Below are positions 42,741 to 52,572 of a stretch of DNA of 64,000 nucleotides, in pieces (position 1 is the stretch's first letter; the number at the start of each line of letters is the position of its first letter). Under the pieces are notes generated by a model. That model was not told where the DNA came from and did no database searches. It worked only from the letters and a program-made list of their open reading frames with translations. This stretch comes from Lachnospiraceae bacterium (lineage in GTDB: Bacteria > Bacillota > Clostridia > Lachnospirales > Lachnospiraceae), in NCBI GenBank assembly GCA_910575555.1, contig CAJTFX010000004.1, forward strand, positions 62,001 to 126,000, in the 5' to 3' direction. A program made the translations under genes and the position numbers.

Positions 42741-43952
42741 TTAGAAAGGCGTTTCCAGTCCAAGCTCTGCTTCCACCGCCTCCATGTCGATGGTTTTGAT
42801 ATTCACCATCCGGCCCAGATATTCACGAAGGAAGTCAGTCTGGTGAGGAAAACACAGGATTTCAAACCTTCCTGTTTGATCACGGATGCCTTCCCGGAAT
42901 CGAATGAGTCTTGCAATGTCGCCGTCCAGATGCGATAAAATATATACGCCGTCCACACAGGCATCGTATTCAAAAAAACCTTTGTCAAAAGATCTGACTT
43001 CAGGCTCAAACAATAAATCAAGCAACTTTTCTTTCCAGTCTGGGACAGACAGAATAGAAAGCTGACGCATGCCGCACACATCCATGGGCACGAAATAAAT
43101 ATGGTGGTAAATGGAATCAAACCGGAACTCAAGCCGCCGGCTTTTATCCGACTCCAGCAATGTTTTCAGGGCTATTTCACCAGACTCACCGAAAAGCACT
43201 GCTGAAGAAATCTGATCCGTACCGGCATTCAGACGCCCAACTTCGGTTAAATTGTGGAGCGCCTTAAATTCTCCCATCCCACTCCATTTCATTGCAGCTG
43301 CGCGTGTATTGTAAACAGCATAACAACTGCCGTGAGAAAAAATAGCTCCGACCATCCGGGTGAACATGGTTTTGTTCATCTCCGCCTGGCCAATCTTCTT
43401 GATGTCCCTTGCAAGATAGAACGAACTGCCCTCCGGTATGACAGAGAACCGTCCCCCGTTTTGCAAATGGGGAAGCAGGTAGGGCCTCGTTTCTATTCCT
43501 GCCCGCATACAGAGCATTACCGTTTCCGATACCCTGTGGTTCCTCTCCCTGTGGGCAGAGTCCCCTGGGAATCGGTGATTCCAGAATGTATCCATATAAT
43601 ACTGGTATGCAGCCGGATGAACCCACTCCAGTATGGGAAGCGCAGCCTTATACAAACGGACTGTTTTGGAACTGCTTCTTCCAGTAACAGTTAACAATCT
43701 GCAGGTCATTTCCGTTTCAGTCTGGGGATTTTGGATTGTCTGGGGCATGGTCAATTTTGTCACCAAAGCTTTCAGAACACGTTCCTTCCCAAGCATCCGA
43801 ATGGAGCGAAACGGGAACTCTCCCGTGACGGAAAGCAGTGTGATGAGCTGCCAGACCTGACTGCCCGGACGGAAGTGCAGCATTTTAACCCTCTCCCGAT
43901 TTGAAGCATTTTCCGACAACATGACTGCTCTCTTTGTCGGATTTTCCTGCAT
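42741..43952 (-). CDS. Hypothetical conjugation-region protein with QTETE phrase
   Basis: 403 residues from ATG 43950-43952. N-terminal part looks like a winged-helix replication-type domain (MLHFRPGSQVWQLITLLSVTGEFPFRSIRMLGKERVLKALV), interrupted by MPQTIQNPQTETEMT near residue 70, which is coded by a short DNA repeat shared with the S1-domain gene. The rest is an alpha/beta domain (YHHIYFVPMDVCGMRQLSILSV...). Similar genes lie between VirD4 and VirB4 in this ICE family; function unknown. Confidence 0.72.
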   Translation of the reverse strand: MQENPTKRAVMLSENASNRERVKMLHFRPGSQVWQLITLLSVTGEFPFRSIRMLGKERVLKALVTKLTMPQTIQNPQTETEMTCRLLTVTGRSSSKTVRLYKAALPILEWVHPAAYQYYMDTFWNHRFPGDSAHRERNHRVSETVMLCMRAGIETRPYLLPHLQNGGRFSVIPEGSSFYLARDIKKIGQAEMNKTMFTRMVGAIFSHGSCYAVYNTRAAAMKWSGMGEFKALHNLTEVGRLNAGTDQISSAVLFGESGEIALKTLLESDKSRRLEFRFDSIYHHIYFVPMDVCGMRQLSILSVPDWKEKLLDLLFEPEVRSFDKGFFEYDACVDGVYILSHLDGDIARLIRFREGIRDQTGRFEILCFPHQTDFLREYLGRMVNIKTIDMEAVEAELGLETPF

Positions 43953-44062
43953 AGTGCCGCCCCCAGACCGCAGCAATACCGGGCGTTTTCTGCCTTTGGG
44001 AAGATATGTATTTTTTAGGGACAGAAATCTGCCTGTTTTTACATATGTTTTTCCGCTTAAAT

Positions 44063-44743
44063 CTACCGTGTTTCATATAATTTCACCCCCTTATCCGGCA
44101 TAGCGCGCTCTGTCACCAGCCATAATGGAAAATCATTTTTAGGTACAACATATACCTCGGTACGGTCATCCGTCCCCGATACACTGCAGTAATAATGGGC
44201 GCACACCTTCGGACTGTCATCGGGCATAACATACAATGCCACAATGTCCGATACCATATTGACCTCAATATTGTCATGATCCCGTTTCTGGCGCTCCGGC
44301 CGATCCCTGCTATAGACATGCCGGTAAACCAAAACGCAGTCCCGGTACCGGACCGGCGGCTGTGTCTGGAAAAACCTCCGCATGGCAGGGTATAAAAAAG
44401 AGCGGATATAATCCGCTGAACCAGAAGACTTTTTGGGAAGCAGCGCCGGAATACGGAGCGCAAACCAGCCATCTGCCGTAAAGCCAATCTCAACCGGAAT
44501 ACTTTCTGCCATACAGTTTTCTACTGCAGCTCCCGCCATAGGGCATCCAGTATATGCCGGAAGCCTTCTTGTGAAAAGCGCCAGCCGTTCTGAGATTTCT
44601 TCCAGCCGGAGGGCTGCATCGTATGCCGCCTGAAAATCCGCATCTTTGTAAAAGCGGCGCACATAAGCCATCTCTGACTCCAGACTTCGTTTCGCCAGCT
44701 CCACTTTATCCAGGACTTTTATGAATGAATTCTCTCCTGCCAT
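44063..44743 (-). CDS. DUF6100-like conjugation-region protein
   Basis: 226 residues. N-terminal coiled-coil-like helix (LDKVELAKRSLESEMAYVRRFYKDADFQAAYDAALRLEEISERLAL), then an alpha/beta domain with VRYRDCVLVYRHVYSRDR and NMVSDIVALYVMPDDSPKVCAHYY. I recall this pattern as the DUF6100 family of ICE-associated proteins, with moderate certainty. ATG 44741-44743 follows GGAGG. Overlaps the preceding gene by 38 bases. Confidence 0.7.
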   Translation of the reverse strand: MAGENSFIKVLDKVELAKRSLESEMAYVRRFYKDADFQAAYDAALRLEEISERLALFTRRLPAYTGCPMAGAAVENCMAESIPVEIGFTADGWFALRIPALLPKKSSGSADYIRSFLYPAMRRFFQTQPPVRYRDCVLVYRHVYSRDRPERQKRDHDNIEVNMVSDIVALYVMPDDSPKVCAHYYCSVSGTDDRTEVYVVPKNDFPLWLVTERAMPDKGVKLYETR

Positions 44744-45362
44744 TTCCTACCGCCTCCTCTCGGTGAACTTCCCCTTGACAAGCTGCGGGGAAGTCCACCC
44801 CCGCGGCAGTCGCCAAATGTCCATGCGAGCATGGCCGCTTGGCTCGTTGCTCGCAGGAATAAAAAATAATTTTGGGTTCCTCCTCCCCCTGGAAATCAAC
44901 CGTTGCAAACAGACACGGCGCATCCGGCAGTTTCAATTTTTCCGCCATTGCAATATGGGGGACAATAATGATATATTTCAAATCCTCCTGCGGCTGTAAA
45001 AGCCTTAACTGGCTCTGTTCTCCTTCATAGAGAACCACAATCTCATACCCGATGTTTTCCTTTAGAAAGAAAAGCTGCGACGGGTAGACCGCAGGGTAAT
45101 GAGCCATCGGATCTACATAATCAATAAACTTGAGCAGCACCCATACTGCCAGTATGATACGCTGATCCGGACGACACATGGGATCCAGGCCAACGTAATA
45201 GCCGCCTGACACATCTGCTATCTGCATCTGCTTTTTCAGGTTCCGAAGAATCTTTTCGGCTGTCTTCTCCGGCTTTTGCAGCATCCGGACAATCTGTGTC
45301 TTTGGCAACGCCCCATACTGGGACAGCCATTTCACAACGTACTGCTCATCCTGTAACAGCAT
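44706..45362 (-). CDS. DUF5697-like conjugation-region protein
   Basis: 218 residues from ATG 45360-45362 (AAGGAGG). N-terminal winged HTH (DEQYVVKWLSQYGALPKTQIVRMLQKPEKTAEKILRNLKKQMQIADV), then an alpha/beta domain ending KIIFYSCEQRAKRPC. I recall it as DUF5697. The last 35 residues (HLATAAGVDFPAACQGEVHREE...) run into the overlap with the next gene and look less conserved, so the C-terminus may be a recent extension. Confidence 0.7.
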   Translation of the reverse strand: MLLQDEQYVVKWLSQYGALPKTQIVRMLQKPEKTAEKILRNLKKQMQIADVSGGYYVGLDPMCRPDQRIILAVWVLLKFIDYVDPMAHYPAVYPSQLFFLKENIGYEIVVLYEGEQSQLRLLQPQEDLKYIIIVPHIAMAEKLKLPDAPCLFATVDFQGEEEPKIIFYSCEQRAKRPCSHGHLATAAGVDFPAACQGEVHREEAVGNGRREFIHKSPG

Positions 45363-45427
45363 TTCTGCCACCTCCTTGTCAGTATAATAAATGTGGGCTG
45401 TAAGTATTTGCGCCCAAATAAGTATTC

Positions 45428-47986
45428 CTATGCGGAATGCGTTTTTTCTTTCTGCCGCTCCCGCAAGATTGCCTCCAGCTCCGCACGGTCTGTGGTAATC
45501 ATCTCCTGCTCTTCCCTGGAAGCTTTGATTACTACCGGCACCTTATTGTTGTTCGAGTATACTAACGCCTCCCCTCTCTCGAACCTTGTAATGGAACGGA
45601 CCTCTGTTTTCGTCAGCTTCAGGACATCCTGGACATAACGGGCCTCATCCGGCTCCAGGTTCAAAATAATTTTGTTTTTTGAATTATTGACGATTGCCCG
45701 TCCGTATTTCCCATCTTCCAGGCTGAAGAAATCCGACAAATCCTGCGTAGCTGAAATAGCAGCTCCGCCAAATCCCCGGATTGTCTTAAAAATCGTCAGG
45801 CAGAATTCCGCTGCCTGCCTGTTGGAAGATGCCCCTACAAGCTGCCAGATTTCATCAATCATGATCGCTTTCTTTTTTGTCCGGTCTGCTTTCACATTAT
45901 CCCAAACATAGTCCAGGGCAATCATCATCCCCACCGGAAGCAGCTTGCCCTTCAGTTCAGACAAATCCAGTACAATATATTTATTGCTCAAATCCACATT
46001 GGTCTGTTGGTTAAAGGACTGCGCTGAGCCTGTAACAAAGCGGCTTACAATAACGGCAATCCGCTGCGTCATTGGGTTTTCCAAAAGATTTTTATGGAGA
46101 TCCCCAAGAATCGGCATCATCTTCATCTTTGGATGTGCCGCTTTCCTGTTTTTATATAAAGAATCGTTATCATGCGTGATGCCGAAATCAGCATATGTCT
46201 TAATCAACGCCTCATCCAACATCTGTTCCTCCTCATTCGTCATGTCTGGAATCAGCAGGGAAAAGAAAATCATCAGCTGCTGGATTTTCCTTGCAAGCAT
46301 GGAATCCATCTCGCTGTAATCCATCTCGTCAATCAGTTCCATCTCTGGTGTAATCGTATGCCGGATTTCCATGACATTGATACAATGCGGAGAACCGGGC
46401 GCTATCTTGATATACTGGCCGCCGATCCGGTGACAGGCTCTTTTGAACTCATGTCCTTTTATCGGAGCCAGAATATAGCACTGGATTCCTCTCATGCGCA
46501 TCCTAAGCGCAAGCAGCTGAAGCGTAAAGGTCTTTCCAGCTCCGCTGGTACCAAGCAGGTTCAAGTTGGCATTTTTATTTTTCTTCGTATTAAACAGGTC
46601 TACAATACACAGTGAATTGTTATGCCGGTTGACGCCCAGCAGCACACCTGTATCATCCGACATTTCAAAGCTTGTAAACATATAGGTAGACGCTGCTCCG
46701 CTGGTAAGCACATTCCTCTGGGACTTCTTTTCCAGAGACGGCGCTATCTGCAGAAACGGCATTACGGATCGCAGCGCCGCCTCCTGCTGGAATTTACAGT
46801 CGCTAATATACATATCCATAGATTTCAACATATCGGAAATCTGCTGCTTCCGCCACATCAGCTCCTCATAGCTTTTCGCTGATACCGTCACAAACACAGA
46901 CATGTAAAATAAATCCTCATTGTTATTTGCAATCCCATGCTTTATGAAATACCCTGCCTGAATGGAATTCGTAAGTTCCTCGTAATCGGTACTGGTGTCC
47001 TGCATACTTTTGAGTTTCGTGCGGTTCAACCGGATACGCTGCGCCACCTTGTCAATCGTTTTGCTTCGGTTCTCACGGCGGAGATGGACATCTATGTCAA
47101 TCCCTTCCCCGGCATTGATCAGCGCCGACATCCAGCCCGCACGTACCATACCGGGATAACCGTTCCCTTTGATATATAAAAACGAATAGTACAGCCCGTC
47201 CATAATGATATAGTTATAATGCGTCAGGTCAATCCCACGCGGTGACAGAAAATGCGCCATTCGGATATGCGGTATCGGATCCACCCCGATGACCCGATTC
47301 TTTGCCGCCATTGTGTCAACCACTACCCGGTTCATCCGCAAAGAGAATGCCTCATCCACACAGGAACAGCGGTTAAAAAACATATACAGGATTTCCACCG
47401 TAGCTTCATCCGGATCCCTTGGCTGCAGGATAGAGTTTCCACATTGCAGAAAATATGCTTTTGCATTCTGTTCTGCGGTCTGCAGCATTCCGTATATCTG
47501 AGAAAAATCGTCGTTATCCCCTCGTCTGATTTCTTCATACTGGAAAATCAAAAAGAAGCGCCTTGTTAGCGCCTCCCTGCTTCCCACATCTTTAATCAGG
47601 CGGATATATCCTTCACCGAGCGACCTGCACTGCCTATCCTCTTCCTCTGCCAGCTCTTCCTGGATCATTGCCACATGTTTATCAGAATCCGCTTTTCTGG
47701 TAATGCTCTTAAACTGCAGGCGCATAGGTGAAATTTTCAGCCAGCTTGCAAAGGATGAAATGATGCTAAACTGCTCTTCCCCGGAACGGAGCATGAAATT
47801 AATCGGCTCTATCTCCAGAATCTTGATAAATCTTCCGTCCGTTGTCTGTATGATTCCGTGTGTAATGTCTTTAATTGGAATAAAATCCTGCACGAAATCA
47901 AGCTTTTCCAGCTTTTTTCTTTGTTTTTTCAACTTTTTTCTTTGATCTGCCGCTTTTTTTCCTTTTACGGAGCTGTTTCGGATCAT
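45428..47986 (-). CDS. VirB4-type conjugation ATPase
   Basis: 852 residues. Walker A NLLGTSGAGKTFTLQLLALR near residue 480, Walker B KKAIMIDEIWQLVG, and AISATQDLSDFF (motif beyond Walker B) define VirB4/TraC ATPases. The lysine-rich N-terminus (residues 8-28) is coded in the 89-base overlap with the PrgI gene. Drives T4SS assembly and substrate transfer at the membrane. Typical length and order (PrgI-VirB4) for clostridial ICEs. Confidence 0.95.
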   Translation of the reverse strand: MIRNSSVKGKKAADQRKKLKKQRKKLEKLDFVQDFIPIKDITHGIIQTTDGRFIKILEIEPINFMLRSGEEQFSIISSFASWLKISPMRLQFKSITRKADSDKHVAMIQEELAEEEDRQCRSLGEGYIRLIKDVGSREALTRRFFLIFQYEEIRRGDNDDFSQIYGMLQTAEQNAKAYFLQCGNSILQPRDPDEATVEILYMFFNRCSCVDEAFSLRMNRVVVDTMAAKNRVIGVDPIPHIRMAHFLSPRGIDLTHYNYIIMDGLYYSFLYIKGNGYPGMVRAGWMSALINAGEGIDIDVHLRRENRSKTIDKVAQRIRLNRTKLKSMQDTSTDYEELTNSIQAGYFIKHGIANNNEDLFYMSVFVTVSAKSYEELMWRKQQISDMLKSMDMYISDCKFQQEAALRSVMPFLQIAPSLEKKSQRNVLTSGAASTYMFTSFEMSDDTGVLLGVNRHNNSLCIVDLFNTKKNKNANLNLLGTSGAGKTFTLQLLALRMRMRGIQCYILAPIKGHEFKRACHRIGGQYIKIAPGSPHCINVMEIRHTITPEMELIDEMDYSEMDSMLARKIQQLMIFFSLLIPDMTNEEEQMLDEALIKTYADFGITHDNDSLYKNRKAAHPKMKMMPILGDLHKNLLENPMTQRIAVIVSRFVTGSAQSFNQQTNVDLSNKYIVLDLSELKGKLLPVGMMIALDYVWDNVKADRTKKKAIMIDEIWQLVGASSNRQAAEFCLTIFKTIRGFGGAAISATQDLSDFFSLEDGKYGRAIVNNSKNKIILNLEPDEARYVQDVLKLTKTEVRSITRFERGEALVYSNNNKVPVVIKASREEQEMITTDRAELEAILRERQKEKTHSA

Positions 47987-48314
47987 AATGATAACCCACC
48001 CTTCTGAAATGTAGTTTTCTTTTTTTCGCCATGTAGCGGACTATGTGAATCAGGTATTGAAAAAGGGAATCTCCGTCAATTCCCATCATGGCGACAACCG
48101 CTGTTGGCAGAAGCGTCACAGTCATGACGACAATTCGTATGGTTCCCGGCATGGAAATCAGCATCAGCTCCGGATAACCCAAAAGCGCCACCAGTATAAC
48201 TGCTTCAGTCGCATTCCGCGGTTCCAGCATACCTCCCAAAATCTTACCTGAGTCTGTATAATTCGCCGGTATGGCATAAATATTGTTATACTCTTTATCC
48301 TCCAAATAAATCAC
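47898..48314 (-). CDS. PrgI-like T4SS membrane protein
   Basis: 138 residues. Starts at GTG 48312-48314, overlapping the previous stop as GTGA, so translationally coupled. Two hydrophobic segments (ATEAVILVALLGYPELMLI and IRIVVMTVTLLPTAVVAMMGI), then FQYLIHIVRYMAKKRKLHFRRVGYHYDP and a lysine-rich tail: the PrgI/VirB3-like pattern. The poly-lysine tail is in the overlap with VirB4. Anchors the ATPase at the membrane. Confidence 0.85.
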   Translation of the reverse strand: MIYLEDKEYNNIYAIPANYTDSGKILGGMLEPRNATEAVILVALLGYPELMLISMPGTIRIVVMTVTLLPTAVVAMMGIDGDSLFQYLIHIVRYMAKKRKLHFRRVGYHYDPKQLRKRKKSGRSKKKVEKTKKKAGKA

Positions 48315-50338
48315 CTGCCTAATCTGTAAATTGTTGCTGTTGTCCTAAACCGTCCAAGCCGCAGCGCCTCGTTATGGTCTGGAACGTAAATATCCACACG
48401 GTGTATGTCATTTTCAATTCCAGATCCGCCGCGATCTTCTACCGTATACATCGTACCGTTAATCATAATCTGTGTTCCAAACGGATAATGGCTGGACATG
48501 GCCACCATTCCCCTGGAAGCTATTTTCCCACTGGCAGTAATGCCGTTTGCATTGCTGCCGCAGCATTTTGCGCAGGCACAATAATGCGTCACGTCTACCT
48601 CCAAAGTTGAAATCGGCGTACCTTGAATATTGTCCGGAACCGGCGCGTCAAAATCCACATTCTGTGGCCTCCTAAGCTCCAATGTGGCTTCATAGCTTGG
48701 AGAATTTAAGATAACGCCTTCTCCGCCTGATGAATGTACCCACATCCGCCTGCCGTCTTCTCCATATCCGGCAAAAATAAGCACATGGCTCCACCCTTGT
48801 CCGTCCGATTCTCTTAAAAAACCCAAATCTCCAGGAAGAAGTTCACTTGCGGAAACAGCAACCGTTTCTTCCCACTGATTCCATGTTCCCCCATAAAGGT
48901 TCACTCCCACAGCCGTCTTATAGGTCCAGTCAGTAAAGCCGGAACAATCCAACCCATACGGTCTGATGGTTCCGCTTGTTGTAGAACCTGCAGCTGTTAC
49001 CAGCTTTGGCGTATTCCATTCATCATTCCATCCCGGACCTGATTTTCCACCCCAGAAATACGGAACCTTCCCTACGAGCGAAAGAGCTGTTGTCAAAATA
49101 TGTTTTCGTGTAGCATTACAGTTTTGCCGGTTCACAAATGCGATTAATTCCGCATCTGTCAAAGGAACAGACTGTCCGTTTCCTGCTATTCCATACAGCG
49201 TCATTTTAAGCGCTGTTGCCATCTTTTGGATTGCTTCTCCATAAGTGATTCCAAATTGCTCGTATGGCGCATTCAGGTTAATCCCAAATGCTGTGGCAAT
49301 TACGGCATTATCAAATGGATGAATCGTACATTCTATATATTTAATTGTCTCCGTCCCCGGCGTAACTGTTTCTTTCCCATCCGCCTGATAATAGGTTTCC
49401 TCCGTAGTGCCGGTGACTGCGCCGCCAGAATAAACTGGGAGGGATACTGTCACGCTTTTATATGCGTCAATCTCAACCGGCTCATTACTGGTATGGGATT
49501 CATCCGGCAGGTAATATGTCTTTTCTGCGGTTTCATACCGGTACTGCGCCACCCCATTGACGGTGCCTGTTTTCACTTTATCGGTTACAACCGTCAGTGT
49601 CACTGGTTGATAGGTATAATAAGTGACCGGGATAATGATTTCCTTCTGCTTTTCCTCTGATGTGACCGGGAACATGCTCCCGGCAACGTTTCCGAGTTTT
49701 GAAACCATATCCTCTTTCTTTGTGTTTTGCTGCTGCATGGAGGCTGAATATGCCGCCAGGATATAGCTGACATCATATCCCGATGAACTTTGTGCATAAT
49801 TAACCAGAGCCTCCATAGATAAGTCATAGTCATACCCGCCATCGGATATCATGCTCTCCACTTTGGCAAGCGCCTGGCTATACCCATCATCCACCACGTC
49901 AGAAACCGCTCCTGCCATCTCCGCATAAACCGCAGTCGGCGTGACACCCTCTATCGGCTTGTTCCCATCCAGCCCAAATATGCTGTTAAAAACAATCGAG
50001 GGCAAGGACACTATCATAACAATCAGAAACAGCAGGAATAGACAGATACAAACTAAAACTTTGAACAAAGTATGGCGCATAGACCAGGCAGCCGAAAGAA
50101 CAGCTCCCCATGGCCCTCCTGCAGCCGTTCCCGCTGCAATCTCAGCGGCAGCTTTGCCACCCTCTACACTGGCTTTTACAGTCGCTGCAGCCGCATTGGA
50201 TGCCTGTTCTGCTCCTTTAGCGGCAGTCTGCTTCACAGCTTCCTGCCCGGACTGTCTGGCTGCTTTCGCCATCTGGCCGGCTGCCTGCCCATAATTGTCA
50301 GATCCATCACCAATCTGCTGCTTTGACGGTTCAGCCAT
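48311..50338 (-). CDS. Conjugation cell-wall hydrolase (NlpC/P60 with 3D domain)
   Basis: 675 residues from ATG 50336-50338 (AGGAGG). Ala/Gly-rich cytoplasmic N-terminus, one membrane helix (LFKVLVCICLFLLFLIVMIV), an extracellular region, then NlpC/P60 with catalytic Cys in LDCSGFTDW and His in GWSHVLIFAG, and a C-terminal 3D-type domain (three aspartates: VEDRGG, DIHRVDIYV). VirB1/TcpG-like enzyme that opens the peptidoglycan for the T4SS. The NlpC/P60 plus 3D pairing is less usual than lysozyme plus NlpC/P60. Confidence 0.92.
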   Translation of the reverse strand: MAEPSKQQIGDGSDNYGQAAGQMAKAARQSGQEAVKQTAAKGAEQASNAAAATVKASVEGGKAAAEIAAGTAAGGPWGAVLSAAWSMRHTLFKVLVCICLFLLFLIVMIVSLPSIVFNSIFGLDGNKPIEGVTPTAVYAEMAGAVSDVVDDGYSQALAKVESMISDGGYDYDLSMEALVNYAQSSSGYDVSYILAAYSASMQQQNTKKEDMVSKLGNVAGSMFPVTSEEKQKEIIIPVTYYTYQPVTLTVVTDKVKTGTVNGVAQYRYETAEKTYYLPDESHTSNEPVEIDAYKSVTVSLPVYSGGAVTGTTEETYYQADGKETVTPGTETIKYIECTIHPFDNAVIATAFGINLNAPYEQFGITYGEAIQKMATALKMTLYGIAGNGQSVPLTDAELIAFVNRQNCNATRKHILTTALSLVGKVPYFWGGKSGPGWNDEWNTPKLVTAAGSTTSGTIRPYGLDCSGFTDWTYKTAVGVNLYGGTWNQWEETVAVSASELLPGDLGFLRESDGQGWSHVLIFAGYGEDGRRMWVHSSGGEGVILNSPSYEATLELRRPQNVDFDAPVPDNIQGTPISTLEVDVTHYCACAKCCGSNANGITASGKIASRGMVAMSSHYPFGTQIMINGTMYTVEDRGGSGIENDIHRVDIYVPDHNEALRLGRFRTTATIYRLGR

Positions 50339-50440
50339 CTTCTCCACCTCCTATTTCAAGCTGCAGTGCTGCAGCATATATTTCTTCCATAAACGTAGAA
50401 AAGCCGGATCAGTTTCCCTGGTCCAGCTTTCCGTTTTTCA

Positions 50441-52537
50441 TTATCTTTTACGTCTCGGCGGCTTACTCCCAAAATTCTTTCTCGGTTTCGGCTCTGCAAA
50501 CCGTGCCGGCGTCTGCTTGTAACGCACGGTTTCCACCGACACAGAGCGGACATTCTCTCCGTCATAAACGGGTTTTCCATTTTCATATACAGGCTTGTGT
50601 TCCACAGATGCCTCTCCACGTACCGCATACCACTGCCCGCCGCGCGCATCTTCAAATACCTGATAATCACCGCGGGGTGCAGCATACTGCGCAGTGTCAA
50701 AGAACATCGTACCCGAACCATTCTCATGACGAACTTCAAAATGCCCATCAGCACGGCCGGAACCATCCACAGAAGATATCTGCTGCTCATATCCCGGCAT
50801 AAATTCCTGGAACTGTGCCTGATTATACATGGCTGCCGCGGCGCCGGATTCAAATTCCGGCGTCTGGGCATGCTGCTGCATTGCATACCAATCCACACCG
50901 TTTGCTGACTGCATAATCGTATGCGGCGCATCCGGCTCATCATAGTAAGCGCTGTTATACCACATAGAATTGCTGCCATCGGCTCCGCTCGCCTCGATAA
51001 CGCCGTCTCCGACTGTCCGCAGCGTTGTCCCCTCTGCTGCATCCGGAAAGGCCTGTGCGACCTGGGCTGCCTCAGAAATGTCTCCTGAAAATGCAGGTGC
51101 ATCGTAAAATGCCCCAGCGCCTGCCCCGGATGCCATCTGATACCACTGGCTGCCGTCTGATGCCGTAATAACGGAATGTGGCCCGTCCGGCTTGTCAAAC
51201 TGGGCTGCGTGATACATCTCCACATTGGAACTCTGTCCGTTTGCAGATGTAGCAACGGTGCTGATCTGTCCGCCGGATATCTGCGTATCCTTTAACTGGT
51301 ATCCGCCAAGCTGCGGCATATAGTTACCAAGGCTGCGGTCTGCAATATCTCCAGCTATGCTGCCTGATACATTTGGACTTCTGGATGCAACCGAAGAAAT
51401 AGAATCTCCTGTAAGAGCCGCCCCGTTACGGGCTGCCATTCCTCCAAAAGCACGGCCCACAAAGCCAACGCTTCCACCGGCCCCCATACGGATTCCGCCA
51501 TCCACAACTGCATCCCTCACATAACTGTTGCCCTTAAATTTGCTGGCAAACCCGGCCGCGAATCCACTTGCCGCCGCACCGGTTCCGGTTACAGTGCTTC
51601 CGCCTTTTCCGAAAACGCTTCCAGCGCTTCTGGCCCCGCCTCCGACACCGCTGATTACCCTTGCCGCCATTAAAAGCTCCATGCCCATACTGGAACCGGT
51701 CTGTGCTACATTCAGTCCCATCGCCGCCAGATAAGAATCAAATTTCTGTGCCGTTTTTAAGAACGCCAGGGCGCAAAACAGCCAAAGGAAGATGCTGCCC
51801 TGACCTGTCGAAAGCGCACCGCCATTTCCCATATACTGTCCTACGGAAGAGTTGAACCCCCGCAGGAACCATACATTCATTACAAGCAAAAGCAATTGGG
51901 AGCCAACCATCCTGCACCAGCTTTTGAATACTGGCGCTGTCGTTTTGGAAGCCCCCATGGAAAATGCCAGAGGGGAAGTATAGCAAAGAACGCCTACCAC
52001 AATATAACGCTCTACTGTTTCAAGCAATAGCTTAAAATAATTCCATCCCAGAGAAATCTCCAGAATAACCAAAAGCAGCAGCCCTACCACAGACACAACC
52101 GCGACAATCGTAGTCAGCCCATTTGATAATGCTTCCTCAACGCCGGCAAACGTAAAATCCTCCGCCGTCATACTGATATCCATAAGAGCCGTATATGGTG
52201 CCCTTGCAATATCCAGCGTAATCATAAAAATCGGCCGGGCATATCCTATCAGCAATGCAAAGATAGAACTCCTTGCAAGCAGTGTCCACGGATTCTCCGC
52301 TTCCGTAATCGGGCCTCCAAACACACGAAAGAGCTGCCATACCGTAATCAGGAACAGTACCGCCCACGCGGTGTACTGTATAACCGTAAAGGCTTTGGCC
52401 ACAAATGGAAAATATTCCTCCATTGCTGTCATATCAGTTCCAAGCGCCTGAAGGAACAAGCCGGAAACCGCATCCATCATTTGGGATACGATACTGCTAA
52501 TCCAGTTCACAATCCCTTCAAATATCCAGTCAAGCAT
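50441..52537 (-). CDS. VirB6/TrbL-like membrane protein with C-terminal repeats
   Basis: 698 residues. The first 290 contain about seven membrane helices (AFTVIQYTAWAVLFLITVWQLF, TIVAVVSVVGLLLLVILEI, LLLLVMNVWFLRGFN), the VirB6/TrbL channel pattern. A Gly/Ala-rich linker follows, then residues 430-640 carry at least three copies of a roughly 28-residue module: MYHAAQFDKPDGPHSVI..QWYQM, MWYNSAYYDEPDAPHTIM..DWYAM, MFFDTAQYAAPRGDYQV..QWYAV, with a weaker MYNQAQF copy. Such soluble tails of VirB6-like proteins may contact the partner cell or other T4SS parts. Confidence 0.88.
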   Translation of the reverse strand: MLDWIFEGIVNWISSIVSQMMDAVSGLFLQALGTDMTAMEEYFPFVAKAFTVIQYTAWAVLFLITVWQLFRVFGGPITEAENPWTLLARSSIFALLIGYARPIFMITLDIARAPYTALMDISMTAEDFTFAGVEEALSNGLTTIVAVVSVVGLLLLVILEISLGWNYFKLLLETVERYIVVGVLCYTSPLAFSMGASKTTAPVFKSWCRMVGSQLLLLVMNVWFLRGFNSSVGQYMGNGGALSTGQGSIFLWLFCALAFLKTAQKFDSYLAAMGLNVAQTGSSMGMELLMAARVISGVGGGARSAGSVFGKGGSTVTGTGAAASGFAAGFASKFKGNSYVRDAVVDGGIRMGAGGSVGFVGRAFGGMAARNGAALTGDSISSVASRSPNVSGSIAGDIADRSLGNYMPQLGGYQLKDTQISGGQISTVATSANGQSSNVEMYHAAQFDKPDGPHSVITASDGSQWYQMASGAGAGAFYDAPAFSGDISEAAQVAQAFPDAAEGTTLRTVGDGVIEASGADGSNSMWYNSAYYDEPDAPHTIMQSANGVDWYAMQQHAQTPEFESGAAAAMYNQAQFQEFMPGYEQQISSVDGSGRADGHFEVRHENGSGTMFFDTAQYAAPRGDYQVFEDARGGQWYAVRGEASVEHKPVYENGKPVYDGENVRSVSVETVRYKQTPARFAEPKPRKNFGSKPPRRKR

Positions 52538-52572
52538 CTTTCACCACCTCCCATCTGGCTTGACCGGGAAAT

